Positions 1-7,143 of a stretch of DNA of 30,352 nt are shown one piece after another (within the stretch, counting starts at the first letter, position 1; each line of letters begins with the position of its first letter). The position numbers and the translations under genes were made by a program. The notes under the pieces are model-generated. The model was given only the letters and a program-made list of their open reading frames with translations, made no database searches and was not told the origin of the DNA. This stretch comes from Ventricola sp036297385 (GTDB taxonomy: Bacteria > Bacillota > Clostridia > Christensenellales > Aristaeellaceae), in contig JAXJLD010000108.1 in NCBI GenBank assembly GCA_036297385.1, positions 1 through 30,352 on the forward strand. The letters run 5' to 3'.

Positions 1-2
1 CA

Positions 3-50
3 AACGATCAGGGCTGCGGCTCTGAACCCGAGGGGATGAGCGAGGGGTGA
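3..50 (+). other. Possible 3' end of an upstream gene cut by the window edge
   Basis: One plus-strand frame is open from base 3 to a TGA at 48-50 and would give a 15-residue C-terminus rich in Gly, Glu and Ser. There is too little sequence to judge coding. Small regulators like the one at 151 often follow a membrane-protein gene, so a gene tail here is plausible but not shown. Confidence 0.2.
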
Positions 51-150
51 GCGGAACGGCGGAGGGTGCAGGGAGAAGGGGCATGGCATTGGAGGCGCAT
101 ACTATGCAATTTGAACAGGATCAAATGAATCGGCGCAGGGAGGGACAAAC

Positions 151-363
151 ATGATTCGAGTGGAGCTGGATGTGATGCTGGCGCGCCGGAAGATGAGCCT
201 GACGGAGCTTTCTCAGCGCGTGGGCGTGACGATGGCAAACCTGTCCATTCTCAAAAACGGACGGGCGCGTGCCGTGCGGTTTGAAACGCTGGATGCGATT
301 TGCCGTGCGCTTTCCTGCCAGCCGGGCGACCTGCTGGTGTACGAGGAGGATGGCGATGCGTAA
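151..363 (+). CDS. Small Cro/CI (XRE)-type HTH regulator
   Basis: A 70-residue protein that is almost entirely one helix-turn-helix domain. Residues about 13-60 carry the XRE pattern (LTELSQRVGV, then LSILKNGRARAV, then FETLDAICRAL), and the C-terminus is the short acidic tail typical of the single-domain YozG-like group. It has no sensor domain, so it probably acts as a small DNA-binding switch, perhaps together with a neighbouring membrane protein. The start is supported by AGGGAGGG about six bases upstream. Its last codons overlap the start of the next gene, so the two are probably translationally coupled. The target and ligand are unknown. Confidence 0.85.
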   Translation: MIRVELDVMLARRKMSLTELSQRVGVTMANLSILKNGRARAVRFETLDAICRALSCQPGDLLVYEEDGDA

Positions 364-916
364 GCGGCTTGTTCGGGTGCTGAGGGCGCTCGTGCTGTTG
401 GCAGCGGGTACGCTGTTGGGCATCGCGTGGATGAGCGGAAGCGTGGATGCGTCGGGCAGCCACGCGGCACGAGATGCGCTTCGGGATACGGGGATCGACC
501 TGACGCGGACGGAAAATGTGACTGCGCTGCACTGCTCAACGTACAGCAGGGATGGCGACGAGACGGTGATCCTTCAGCTTCCGGACGATGGAACGCGCGA
601 GGCCGTCTGGCAGGCGGTATGCGCTGCGCCCGATTGGCGGCAGGGGCAGATTTCTGCTGCGGCGTATATGGCGCTGGCGCAGGCGGAGTTCTGGCCGCCC
701 AACGCGGTGGTTGCCCCGGCGGCGGACGTGGTGTTTGACGCATGGCTGTACCGGGATGACTATGCGCTCCGGTACGGCGAGTTTGCGCAGGTGGGCGATT
801 ATGCGGATCTGCCGGAGGACTTTGCGCTGAATGGCACGCCGGATACGCTCAATGCTACATTTGCTTTTTATGACAAGGAGACGGGCGCATTTTTTTATCA
901 CAGCTATGATATGTAG
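356..916 (+). CDS. Membrane-anchored extracytoplasmic protein of unknown function
   Basis: A 186-residue protein. Residues 1-28 form a positively charged start (MRKRLVRVLR) and a single hydrophobic segment, either a signal anchor or an uncleaved signal peptide. The remainder is a soluble acidic and aromatic domain ending in FFYHSYDM. I do not recognise the family. The ATG at 356 is chosen because GAGGAGG (343-349) lies six bases before it; the ATG at 350 directly abuts that site. It overlaps the end of the small HTH gene by 8 bases, so the pair is one transcript. A link between regulator and membrane protein is inference from overlap only. Confidence 0.7.
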   Translation: MRKRLVRVLRALVLLAAGTLLGIAWMSGSVDASGSHAARDALRDTGIDLTRTENVTALHCSTYSRDGDETVILQLPDDGTREAVWQAVCAAPDWRQGQISAAAYMALAQAEFWPPNAVVAPAADVVFDAWLYRDDYALRYGEFAQVGDYADLPEDFALNGTPDTLNATFAFYDKETGAFFYHSYDM

Positions 917-923
917 AGCCGGA

Positions 924-951
924 GAGCCGGGCGCAGGTATGCGCCCGGCTC
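924..951 (+). terminator. Hairpin after the HTH/membrane gene pair
   Basis: A perfect 12-bp stem, GAGCCGGGCGCA / TGCGCCCGGCTC, closes a GGTA loop eight bases after the stop codon. The following TGTGTTGT is only partly T-rich, so this is a strong hairpin but a moderate intrinsic terminator. Confidence 0.6.
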
Positions 952-964
952 TGTGTTGTACAGC

Positions 965-1200
965 TTTAGCGTAAGACAACCACCAGCGGAGCTGGTGAGA
1001 GTAAATGGACTTTAGTTTCGGGCATAGAGCGAAGCGAATGACAAACCATTGTGTTAAAACTACTTTTATGATGGCTTACCCGTTAACGGGTGGTAGGGCA
1101 TTCAATGCGAATGAAGGATAGTTCAGTGCGTCTTGAGACGCGGCAAGTACATTCGCCTTGAAGGCGTAGAGCATACCACCGGCTTAGCCGGTGGTTTTGA
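965..1200 (+). ncRNA. Hairpin-dense structured element, IS200/IS605- or OMEGA/HEARO-like
   Basis: No reading frame is convincing here, but six compact hairpins follow one another: CACCAGC/GCTGGTG (981-997), the perfect palindrome ACCCGTTAACGGGT (1078-1091), CATTC/GAATG (1099-1113), GCGTC/GACGC (1128-1141), CGCCT/AGGCG (1154-1166) and a 9-bp ACCACCGGC/GCCGGTGGT stem (1175-1195) followed by TTTT. The first and last hairpins are similar and in the same orientation (ACCACCAGC at 979, ACCACCGGC at 1175). Subterminal hairpins of this kind mark both ends of IS200/IS605-type elements and their guide RNAs. It could be a non-autonomous element whose nuclease ORF is lost, or a stand-alone structured RNA. 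I cannot name the family securely. Confidence 0.5.
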
Positions 1201-1412
1201 TTTCTGTTCGGAAAGTTTGGGCAGAGCGAACCGGAGAACGTTAAATTCAGGGGAAGAACGTTTAGAAACGGTAAGCAGAAAGTCAGAAACGGATAATCCG
1301 AAGAAATGACGCAATAACAGAGAAAACAGCGGATTTATGCGCGTGCAGGGCGGAAAAAAGGGGCGAAAAATGAACGGATACGAAATTGTACGGAAAAAAT
1401 ACAGCAAAGCGC
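1201..1412. other. Intergenic stretch without visible genes
   Basis: About 210 bases that are A/G-rich on the plus strand. They contain no convincing gene, RNA or repeat, and separate the hairpin element from the promoter of the polyamine operon. Confidence 0.5.
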
Positions 1413-1441
1413 TTGACAATCGCGGAAAAATGTGTTTTAAT
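1413..1441 (+). promoter_or_regulatory. Promoter of the polyamine transport operon
   Basis: TTGACA (1413-1418) and TTTAAT (1436-1441) are separated by exactly 17 bases, upstream of the regulator gene. A second TATAAT lies at 1454-1459 but has no good -35 box at the right distance. Confidence 0.7.
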
Positions 1442-1498
1442 CTGCATCGCGTATATAATCTTAAGGTCATGTATTACTAAACTTACGGAGGATTTTTC

Positions 1499-2041
1499 GT
1501 GGATATCAATATTGGGGAGAAGATCCGAAGCCTGCGCCAGAAGAACAACCTGACGCAGAAGGAGCTGGCTGACCGCTGCGAGCTATCCAAGGGATTCATC
1601 TCCCAGTTGGAGAGCAACCAGACTTCGCCCTCGCTTTCGACGCTGGAGGATATCCTGACCACGCTGGGCAGCTCGTTCCACGAGTTCTTTTCCGACGAGC
1701 AGGGGGATAACCCCGTGTGCCGCAAGGAGGATGTGTTCGTCAAGGAGACCGATGACGGCGTGACCATTCATTGGCTGATTCCCAATGCCCAGAAAAAGGA
1801 CATGGAGCCGATTCTGGTGACGCTGGAGCCGGGCGCACGGATGGAGACCGATCTGCCGCACATGGGCGAGGAGTTCGGGCACGTGCTCATGGGCGCGGTG
1901 ACGCTGGTGCTGGGGGAAAAGAGCTACCGCGTGCGCAAGGGGGACAGCTTTTCGTATAAGCCCTCGGAGCAGCACTACCTGATGAACACCGGCAAGACCC
2001 CGGCGACGGTGCTGTGGGTGTCCACGCCGCCGAATTTCTGA
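1499..2041 (+). CDS. HTH-cupin transcriptional regulator of polyamine uptake
   Basis: A 180-residue regulator with two domains. Residues 4-60 are an XRE helix-turn-helix (IGEKIRSLRQKNNLTQKELA, then SKGFISQLESNQTSPSLSTL). Residues about 105-176 are a cupin barrel (HMGEEFGHVLMG, RKGDSFSYKPSEQHYLMN) that would bind a small effector. This is the PuuR-like architecture often encoded with polyamine genes. It starts at GTG with GGAGG seven bases upstream. It is the first gene of the potABCD operon and lies 47 bases before potA, so it probably senses polyamines and controls its own operon. The effector itself is inferred from context. Confidence 0.85.
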   Translation: MDINIGEKIRSLRQKNNLTQKELADRCELSKGFISQLESNQTSPSLSTLEDILTTLGSSFHEFFSDEQGDNPVCRKEDVFVKETDDGVTIHWLIPNAQKKDMEPILVTLEPGARMETDLPHMGEEFGHVLMGAVTLVLGEKSYRVRKGDSFSYKPSEQHYLMNTGKTPATVLWVSTPPNF

Positions 2042-2088
2042 TGAGGAAACCGACTTTTGAGCGGATAGACGAGTGGGAGGAGATTCCT

Positions 2089-3183
2089 ATGGAGAATATC
2101 ATTCTTTCGATCAAGGACCTGCGCGTGGTCTTTGAGGATGGTTTTGTGGCGCTGGGCGGCGTGAGCATCGACATCGGCCGCAATGAGTTTGTGACGCTGC
2201 TGGGGCCGTCGGGCTGCGGCAAGACGACGCTGCTGCGCTGCATTGGCGGCTTTGAAAAGCCGACCAGCGGCGAGATTCTCTATAAAGGCGCGAACATCGT
2301 GCCGCTGCCGCCGTACAAGCGCGCCATCAACACGGTGTTTCAGCGCTATGCGCTCTTCCCGCACCTGAACGTGGCGCAGAACGTGGCCTTTGGCCCTGAC
2401 CTGCGCGGCGAGGACAAGAAAAAGACCGCCGCCGAGGTCAGCCGGATGCTGGAGATGGTGGGTCTGGCGGGGTATGAAAAGCGCAAGATCGCCTCGCTCT
2501 CCGGCGGACAGCAGCAGCGCGTGGCCATCGCGCGCGCGCTCATCAATAAGCCGGACGTGCTGCTGCTGGATGAGCCGCTGGCGGCGCTGGATCTCAAGCT
2601 GCGCCGTGAGATGCAGCTGGAGCTCAAGCGCATTCAGCGCGAGAGCGGCATCACCTTCATTTTCGTCACGCACGATCAGGAGGAGGCGCTCACCATGAGC
2701 GACCGCGTCGCCGTGATGAGCGCGGGGCAGATCTTGCAGCTCGGCACGCCGGAGGATATTTACAATGAACCGCAGTCCGCGTTTGTGGCGGACTTCATCG
2801 GGGACAGCAACATTCTGCCCGGCACGATGGTGCGCGACAGGCTGGTGCGCTTCCTCGGCCATGATTTCCCGTGCGTGGACGAGAGCTTTGGCGAGCAGAC
2901 GGATGTGGATATCGTCGTGCGCCCGGAGGATCTCAAGCTGCGCCCCATGAACGACCCCATCGAGGGCGTGCCGCAGGGCGTGGTGGAATCGCTGCTGTTC
3001 AAGGGCGTGCATTACGAGATGAAGGTGCGTGCCGGGGAGAACGTGCTGCTGGTGCATTCCACGCACGCGCGCCCCGTCGGCACGCAGGTCAAGCTCTGCG
3101 TTGCACCGGAGGATATTCAGGTGATGCACAAGAGCGACTGCTCGCCGGACGTGCTGCGCAGGCACGCTGAGCGCGCCAAGTAA
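2089..3183 (+). CDS. potA: Spermidine/putrescine ABC transporter ATPase PotA
   Basis: A 364-residue ATPase that powers polyamine import at the cytoplasmic face of the membrane. All nucleotide-binding motifs are intact: Walker A GPSGCGKTT (39-47), Q-loop around FQRYALFPH (84-92), signature LSGGQQQRVAIARAL (137-151), Walker B LLLDEP (158-163) and H-loop VTHDQEEA (193-200). The region after about residue 240 matches the C-terminal regulatory TOBE domain of the PotA/MalK group. The ATG at 2089 is chosen because GGGAGGAG ends six bases before it; an upstream in-frame ATG at 2041 overlaps the regulator's stop but has no ribosome site. The length is close to E. coli PotA. It is followed immediately by potB. 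Confidence 0.95.
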   Translation: MENIILSIKDLRVVFEDGFVALGGVSIDIGRNEFVTLLGPSGCGKTTLLRCIGGFEKPTSGEILYKGANIVPLPPYKRAINTVFQRYALFPHLNVAQNVAFGPDLRGEDKKKTAAEVSRMLEMVGLAGYEKRKIASLSGGQQQRVAIARALINKPDVLLLDEPLAALDLKLRREMQLELKRIQRESGITFIFVTHDQEEALTMSDRVAVMSAGQILQLGTPEDIYNEPQSAFVADFIGDSNILPGTMVRDRLVRFLGHDFPCVDESFGEQTDVDIVVRPEDLKLRPMNDPIEGVPQGVVESLLFKGVHYEMKVRAGENVLLVHSTHARPVGTQVKLCVAPEDIQVMHKSDCSPDVLRRHAERAK

Positions 3184-3196
3184 GGGGGCGGCTGCA

Positions 3197-4162
3197 ATGA
3201 AAAACAAGGCGCTGACCGTTCCGTTTGTGCTGTGGGCGGTGATCTTTGTCCTCGTGCCGCTGGCGATGATCGTGTGGTACGGCGTGACGATTGAGGAGCC
3301 GATTCCCTATACCGAGATCGCGCTGGAGGATGGAAGCGTGGTCTACGAGCTGGAAGATGGCACGCGCACCGCGGAAAAGCCGTGGCAGAAGCGCGCCGTG
3401 TTCTCCCTCTCCAACTTCAAGCGTATGCTGGAGCCGACGTATTTGAAGCTGCTGCTGCGCAGCCTCAAGGTCGCCGTCATCACGACGCTGATCTGCCTGC
3501 TGCTGGGCTATCCGGTGGCGCTGATCCTTTCCGGCAAGGATTTCAAGCGGCCCGCACTATGGCTGATGCTGCTGATCCTGCCGATGTGGATGAACTTCCT
3601 GCTGCGCACCTATTCGTGGATGAGCATTCTGGAAAACTCCGGCATCCTCAATAGCTGGATTGCCAGCCTGCGCAAAGCGATTCCCGCACTTGACGCATGG
3701 CTGGACAGCATGGGCGTGGGCAAGAAGATCATCTTCCTGTACAACGAGAAGGCGGTCATCCTCGGCATGGTCTACAACTACCTGAGTTTCATGATTATGC
3801 CCATCTATACCGTGATTGAGAAGATCGACCGCAGTATGCTGGAGGCGGCTGCTGATCTGGGCGCCAGCCCGCGCAAGAGCTTCCTGCGCGTGACGCTGCC
3901 CTATTCGCTGCCCGGCGTGCTGGAAGGCGTGACGATGGTGTTTGTTCCGGCGGTGACCACGTTTGTCATCAGCCAGCTCATGGGCGGCGGCAAGGTGCCG
4001 CTCATCGGCGACGTGATCCAGAATCAGTTCGGCAAATCGAGCGACTGGCACTTCGGTGCGACGCTCTCGCTGCTGGTGATGGTGGTGGTGCTGGCGTTCA
4101 TGGGTGCGCTGGGACGCATGGATAAGGAGGACAAGGAGCGGAAGGAGGTGCGCATTCTCTGA
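3197..4162 (+). CDS. potB: Spermidine/putrescine ABC transporter permease PotB
   Basis: A 321-residue inner permease subunit. It opens with a membrane helix (FVLWAVIFVLVPLAMIVWYG) and has about five more. The ATPase-coupling EAA loop reads EAAADLGASPRKSFLRVTLP (about residues 215-235). Between the first and second helices there is a charged extracytoplasmic segment of roughly 45 residues (TEIALEDGSVVYELEDGTRT) that is longer than in E. coli PotB and explains the greater length. It follows potA by 13 bases and overlaps the potC start by one base (TGATG), as expected for subunits made in fixed proportion. Confidence 0.93.
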   Translation: MKNKALTVPFVLWAVIFVLVPLAMIVWYGVTIEEPIPYTEIALEDGSVVYELEDGTRTAEKPWQKRAVFSLSNFKRMLEPTYLKLLLRSLKVAVITTLICLLLGYPVALILSGKDFKRPALWLMLLILPMWMNFLLRTYSWMSILENSGILNSWIASLRKAIPALDAWLDSMGVGKKIIFLYNEKAVILGMVYNYLSFMIMPIYTVIEKIDRSMLEAAADLGASPRKSFLRVTLPYSLPGVLEGVTMVFVPAVTTFVISQLMGGGKVPLIGDVIQNQFGKSSDWHFGATLSLLVMVVVLAFMGALGRMDKEDKERKEVRIL

Positions 4163-4968
4163 TGAAAAAGCTCAGAAAGGCGTACATCGCCCTGATTATG
4201 GTGTTCCTGTATGCGCCCATCGCGCTGCTGATCCTCTATTCCTTCAACGACAGCAAGTCCCGCGCTCAGTGGGGTGGATTCACCCTGCGCTGGTACCGCG
4301 AGCTGTTTACCGATGAGGCGATCATGTCCGCGCTGGGCACCACGCTGAGCATCGGCTTTCTCGCCGCCGCGCTGGCGACGATTCTGGGCACGGTCGGCGC
4401 AATTGCGCTGTTCCAGATGAAGCGCCGCCCGCGTCAGATGATGATGTCCATGGTCAACCTGCCGATGCTCAACTCCGAGGTGGTCACCGGCGTATCGCTG
4501 ATGCTGCTTTACGCGATGGTACACATCCAGCTCGGATACCTGACGCTGCTGCTCTCGCATATTGCGTTCTGCGTGCCGTATGTGGTGCTGAGCGTGCTGC
4601 CCAAGCTGCGCCAGCTCGATCCCAATCTGGCGGAGGCGGCGCAGGATCTGGGTGCGACGCCCTTGCGGGGCTTCCTGCGCGTGATCCTGCCGGATATCAT
4701 GCCCGGCGTGTTCTCCGGCTTTATCATGGCGCTGACGATGTCCATTGATGATTTCGTGGTCAGCTTCTTCACGACCGGCTCGGGCGTGAGCAACCTGTCC
4801 ATCACCATCTACACCATGGCCAAGCGCGGCATTTCGCCCAAGATCAACGCGCTGTCCACCATCATTTTTGCCTGCGTGTTCGTGCTGCTCATCGGCATCA
4901 ACTTGCAGGATCTGCGCAAAAATCCGCGCAGCCAGGACAAGGTGGACAAGGTACGCATCCCCTATTAA
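4162..4968 (+). CDS. potC: Spermidine/putrescine ABC transporter permease PotC
   Basis: A 268-residue second permease subunit with about six membrane helices and the EAA motif EAAQDLGATPLRGFLRVILP (about residues 155-174). The segment MSIDDFVVSFFTTG that follows is characteristic of PotC. It begins on the A of the potB stop codon. It pairs with PotB to form the membrane channel of the importer. Nothing looks truncated, and the C-terminus is a short charged tail ending in VDKVRIPY. Confidence 0.93.
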   Translation: MKKLRKAYIALIMVFLYAPIALLILYSFNDSKSRAQWGGFTLRWYRELFTDEAIMSALGTTLSIGFLAAALATILGTVGAIALFQMKRRPRQMMMSMVNLPMLNSEVVTGVSLMLLYAMVHIQLGYLTLLLSHIAFCVPYVVLSVLPKLRQLDPNLAEAAQDLGATPLRGFLRVILPDIMPGVFSGFIMALTMSIDDFVVSFFTTGSGVSNLSITIYTMAKRGISPKINALSTIIFACVFVLLIGINLQDLRKNPRSQDKVDKVRIPY

Positions 4969-4980
4969 TTCAATGTCTGC

Positions 4981-5010
4981 CGAAACCGCGGGCAACCCTC
5001 CGCGTTTCAT
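4981..5010 (+). promoter_or_regulatory. Intercistronic hairpin between potC and potD
   Basis: GAAACCGCGG and CCGCGTTTC can pair around an eight-base loop, with one bulged C. There is no T-run, so it is not a terminator. A hairpin at this position, before the binding-protein gene, could protect one side of a processed mRNA and raise the level of PotD relative to the permeases. Confidence 0.4.
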
Positions 5011-5043
5011 CCCACGTTCAGCTTGAAAAGGAGTATGGAGAAC

Positions 5044-6078
5044 ATGAAAAAGTGCATTTGGCTGGCGCTGTGCCTCGCGCTGCTGTGCGTTCCGGCGATT
5101 GTGACCGCGCAGGAGACCATCAGCGTCTACAACTGGGGCGACTACATCGACATGGACGTGCTCGACCAGTTTGAAGAGGAGACGGGCATCAAGGTCATCT
5201 ACGAGACGTTTGAAACCAACGAGGATATGTATGCCAAGATCGCCATGGGCGGCTCGAGCTACGATGTGATCTTCCCGAGCGATTACATGATCGAGCGCAT
5301 GATTCAGGAAAACCTGCTTCAGAAGATCAACTGGGACAACGTGCCCAACGCGGCGAACATCGACCCGCGCTTCATGCATGAGGACTATGACCCGGAGGCG
5401 GCGTACTCCATTCCCTATACATGGGGTACGATGGGCATTTTGTACAACAAGGAGATGGTGGAGGAAATCCCCACGAGCTGGGAGACGCTCATGGACGACA
5501 CCTATGCCATGGATATGCTGATGCTCAATTCCCCGCGCGATACGCTGGCCATTGCGCTGGTGATGTGCGGCCATGATCTCAACTCCACCGATCCGCAGGA
5601 TCTGGCGGATGCGCGCAGCCTGCTCATTGAGCAGAAGCCGATGGTGCTGGCCTACGTCGTGGACGAGGTGAAGGACAAGATGATCGCCGGTGAAGCCTCT
5701 GTGGCGCTGGTGTGGAGCGGCGACGCGACCTTCTGCATGGACGAGAGCGATGAGCTTGACTATGTGGTGCCGAAGGAGGGCAGCAACATCTTCTACGACT
5801 CCATGTGCATCCCGGCGAATGCGCGCAACGTCTCCGGCGCGGAGAAGTTCATCGACTTCATGTGCCGCGCGGATATCGCGGCGAAGAACTTCGAGTATGT
5901 CGGCTATGCGATTCCCAACACCGCGGCCATCGAGCTGCTGGGCGCGGAGGAATACAACGCCTCGCCGGTGAATAATCCACCGCAGGAGGCGCTGGACAAG
6001 TGCAAGGTATTCCGCTATCTGGGCGAGGACACCAAGCTCTATGACCAGATCTGGACGGAGATCATCAGCGAGTTCTGA
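5044..6078 (+). CDS. potD: Polyamine-binding protein PotD
   Basis: A 344-residue extracytoplasmic substrate-binding protein. Residues 1-23 are a signal peptide (MKKCIWLALCLALLC, then VTA before QETISVYNWGDYID). The opening ISVYNWGDYI followed by FEEETGIKVIYETFETNEDM is the hallmark of the PotD/PotF family. Other family segments include YDVIFPSDYMIERM and IPYTWGTMGILYNK. There is no lipobox cysteine at the cleavage site, so lipid anchoring is not evident even though this looks like a Gram-positive. The ATG at 5044 is preferred because AAAAGGAG (5026-5033) is ten bases away; the ATG at 5035 is too close. It is the last gene of the operon and is followed by a strong terminator. Confidence 0.93.
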   Translation: MKKCIWLALCLALLCVPAIVTAQETISVYNWGDYIDMDVLDQFEEETGIKVIYETFETNEDMYAKIAMGGSSYDVIFPSDYMIERMIQENLLQKINWDNVPNAANIDPRFMHEDYDPEAAYSIPYTWGTMGILYNKEMVEEIPTSWETLMDDTYAMDMLMLNSPRDTLAIALVMCGHDLNSTDPQDLADARSLLIEQKPMVLAYVVDEVKDKMIAGEASVALVWSGDATFCMDESDELDYVVPKEGSNIFYDSMCIPANARNVSGAEKFIDFMCRADIAAKNFEYVGYAIPNTAAIELLGAEEYNASPVNNPPQEALDKCKVFRYLGEDTKLYDQIWTEIISEF

Positions 6079-6085
6079 TTGAAAC

Positions 6086-6124
6086 AAAAGGCTGCGGGGC
6101 GCGTGGGCGCTCCGCAGCCTTTTT
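6086..6124. terminator. Bidirectional terminator between potD and the Abi-type gene
   Basis: AAAAGGCTGCGG (6086-6097) pairs with CCGCAGCCTTTTT (6112-6124), with T-runs available on both strands. It sits between convergent genes. Confidence 0.9.
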
Positions 6125-6129
6125 GTGGC

Positions 6130-7032
6130 TTATGATGGCTCGCGCAGCAGGCGCTCCCAGTTTTCTGGAAAGCCGCACAGTGCAAGATCGGCGTCGGGAT
6201 AATCCTCCGCGAGCTGGACAAGGCCGCGGATCATGTTGCCGTATACGCGGTGGCCGCCGGCGGCGGCTTTGAGTGCGAGAATGACGGGAAAGACGAATTC
6301 GCTGTCGTAGGGCTGATAGCGGGGCGGGAGGATGGGGTGATCCTCGATGCGCTGGTTGTACAGCCGGGCATAGTGTGCGCAGATGTTGCGCACGTCCACC
6401 GCCGAGCCGATGAGCGCACTCAGCTCCTCTGGGGAGAGGCTGTATTCGCGGCTGATGGCACGCTGATCCTCCTCGATGAGGATGGAAAAGAGCTGGGCGA
6501 GCATCCCGAAGGAAAATAGCTCCACAGCCGCCCAGATGGGGAAGCGACCACCATACTTGGTCTGATGATGGCGGACGAATGCCAGATCATCCTGCCGCTT
6601 GACCTCGACCTTGAACTTGTTCATCAGGTTCTTGTGTGCGCCTTGCGAGATTCTGTCCAGCCGGAAGTTGGTGGGGTTGGTGTAGCCGGCGGAGCCGTAG
6701 GTCATCGCCAGACGATAGGAGATCTTGGCGCGGAGCTGCACTTCAAAGAACTCCAGCACAGGCAGGAGCTGATGGCGCAGCCCCATGTCAAACTGATATA
6801 GGCTGTACAGGTCATCCAGCGATACGCCGTCCACAAAGCGCTCCGGGTTCTCTTGCTGGCGCAGATGCTTGCCGTAGGTGGTCAGGCGGTAATAGTTGAC
6901 GTTGGAGAGGACGTACCGTGCGCGACCGGGATTGTCGATGCGCAGATTGTGTACATCGAGCAGGCGCTGTGCCTGTTCGTCATAGCTGCGGGCGGGCTTG
7001 ACGGGTGCATAGAGTTTCTTTTTGCTGGTCAT
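6130..7032 (-). CDS. Abi_2 (AbiD/AbiF-type) abortive-infection HEPN protein
   Basis: A 300-residue cytoplasmic protein of the Abi_2 family, known from lactococcal phage-exclusion genes AbiD and AbiF. The N-terminus has the family pattern LLDVHNLRIDNPGRARYVLS followed by NYYRLTTYGKHLR. Near residues 218-230 is VRNICAHYARLYNQR, which contains the RN-x3-H motif of HEPN ribonucleases; FFEVQLRAKISYRLA further upstream is also typical. The presumed action is RNA cleavage that stops growth in infected cells, inferred from the family. The start is supported by AGGAG eight bases upstream. It is a single gene with no antitoxin-like partner and no visible mobile element around it. It lies downstream of telA on the same strand but behind a terminator. 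Confidence 0.88.
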   Translation of the reverse strand: MTSKKKLYAPVKPARSYDEQAQRLLDVHNLRIDNPGRARYVLSNVNYYRLTTYGKHLRQQENPERFVDGVSLDDLYSLYQFDMGLRHQLLPVLEFFEVQLRAKISYRLAMTYGSAGYTNPTNFRLDRISQGAHKNLMNKFKVEVKRQDDLAFVRHHQTKYGGRFPIWAAVELFSFGMLAQLFSILIEEDQRAISREYSLSPEELSALIGSAVDVRNICAHYARLYNQRIEDHPILPPRYQPYDSEFVFPVILALKAAAGGHRVYGNMIRGLVQLAEDYPDADLALCGFPENWERLLREPS

Positions 7033-7092
7033 GGCGATCTCCTGCTTCTCCTGTTTTTTCTCTTTCTATGCTTCGCGCAGCGGGATATTCCG

Positions 7093-7124
7093 AAAAAGCC
7101 GCAAAGCAATCCTGCTCTGCGGCT
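7093..7124 (-). terminator. Terminator of the telA gene
   Basis: On the minus strand AGCCGCA (7124-7118) pairs with TGCGGCT (7103-7097). An inner AGCA/TGCT extension tightens the stem, which is followed by TTTTT. It separates telA from the Abi-type gene. Confidence 0.85.
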
Positions 7125-7143
7125 GTATGGCGATAGAGAAAGG

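Noticed and set aside
4024..6087. Long minus-strand frame opposite potC and potD
   Set aside because: It shares bases with well-supported pot genes, has a His/Arg-rich composition, and crosses a terminator region; no family match.
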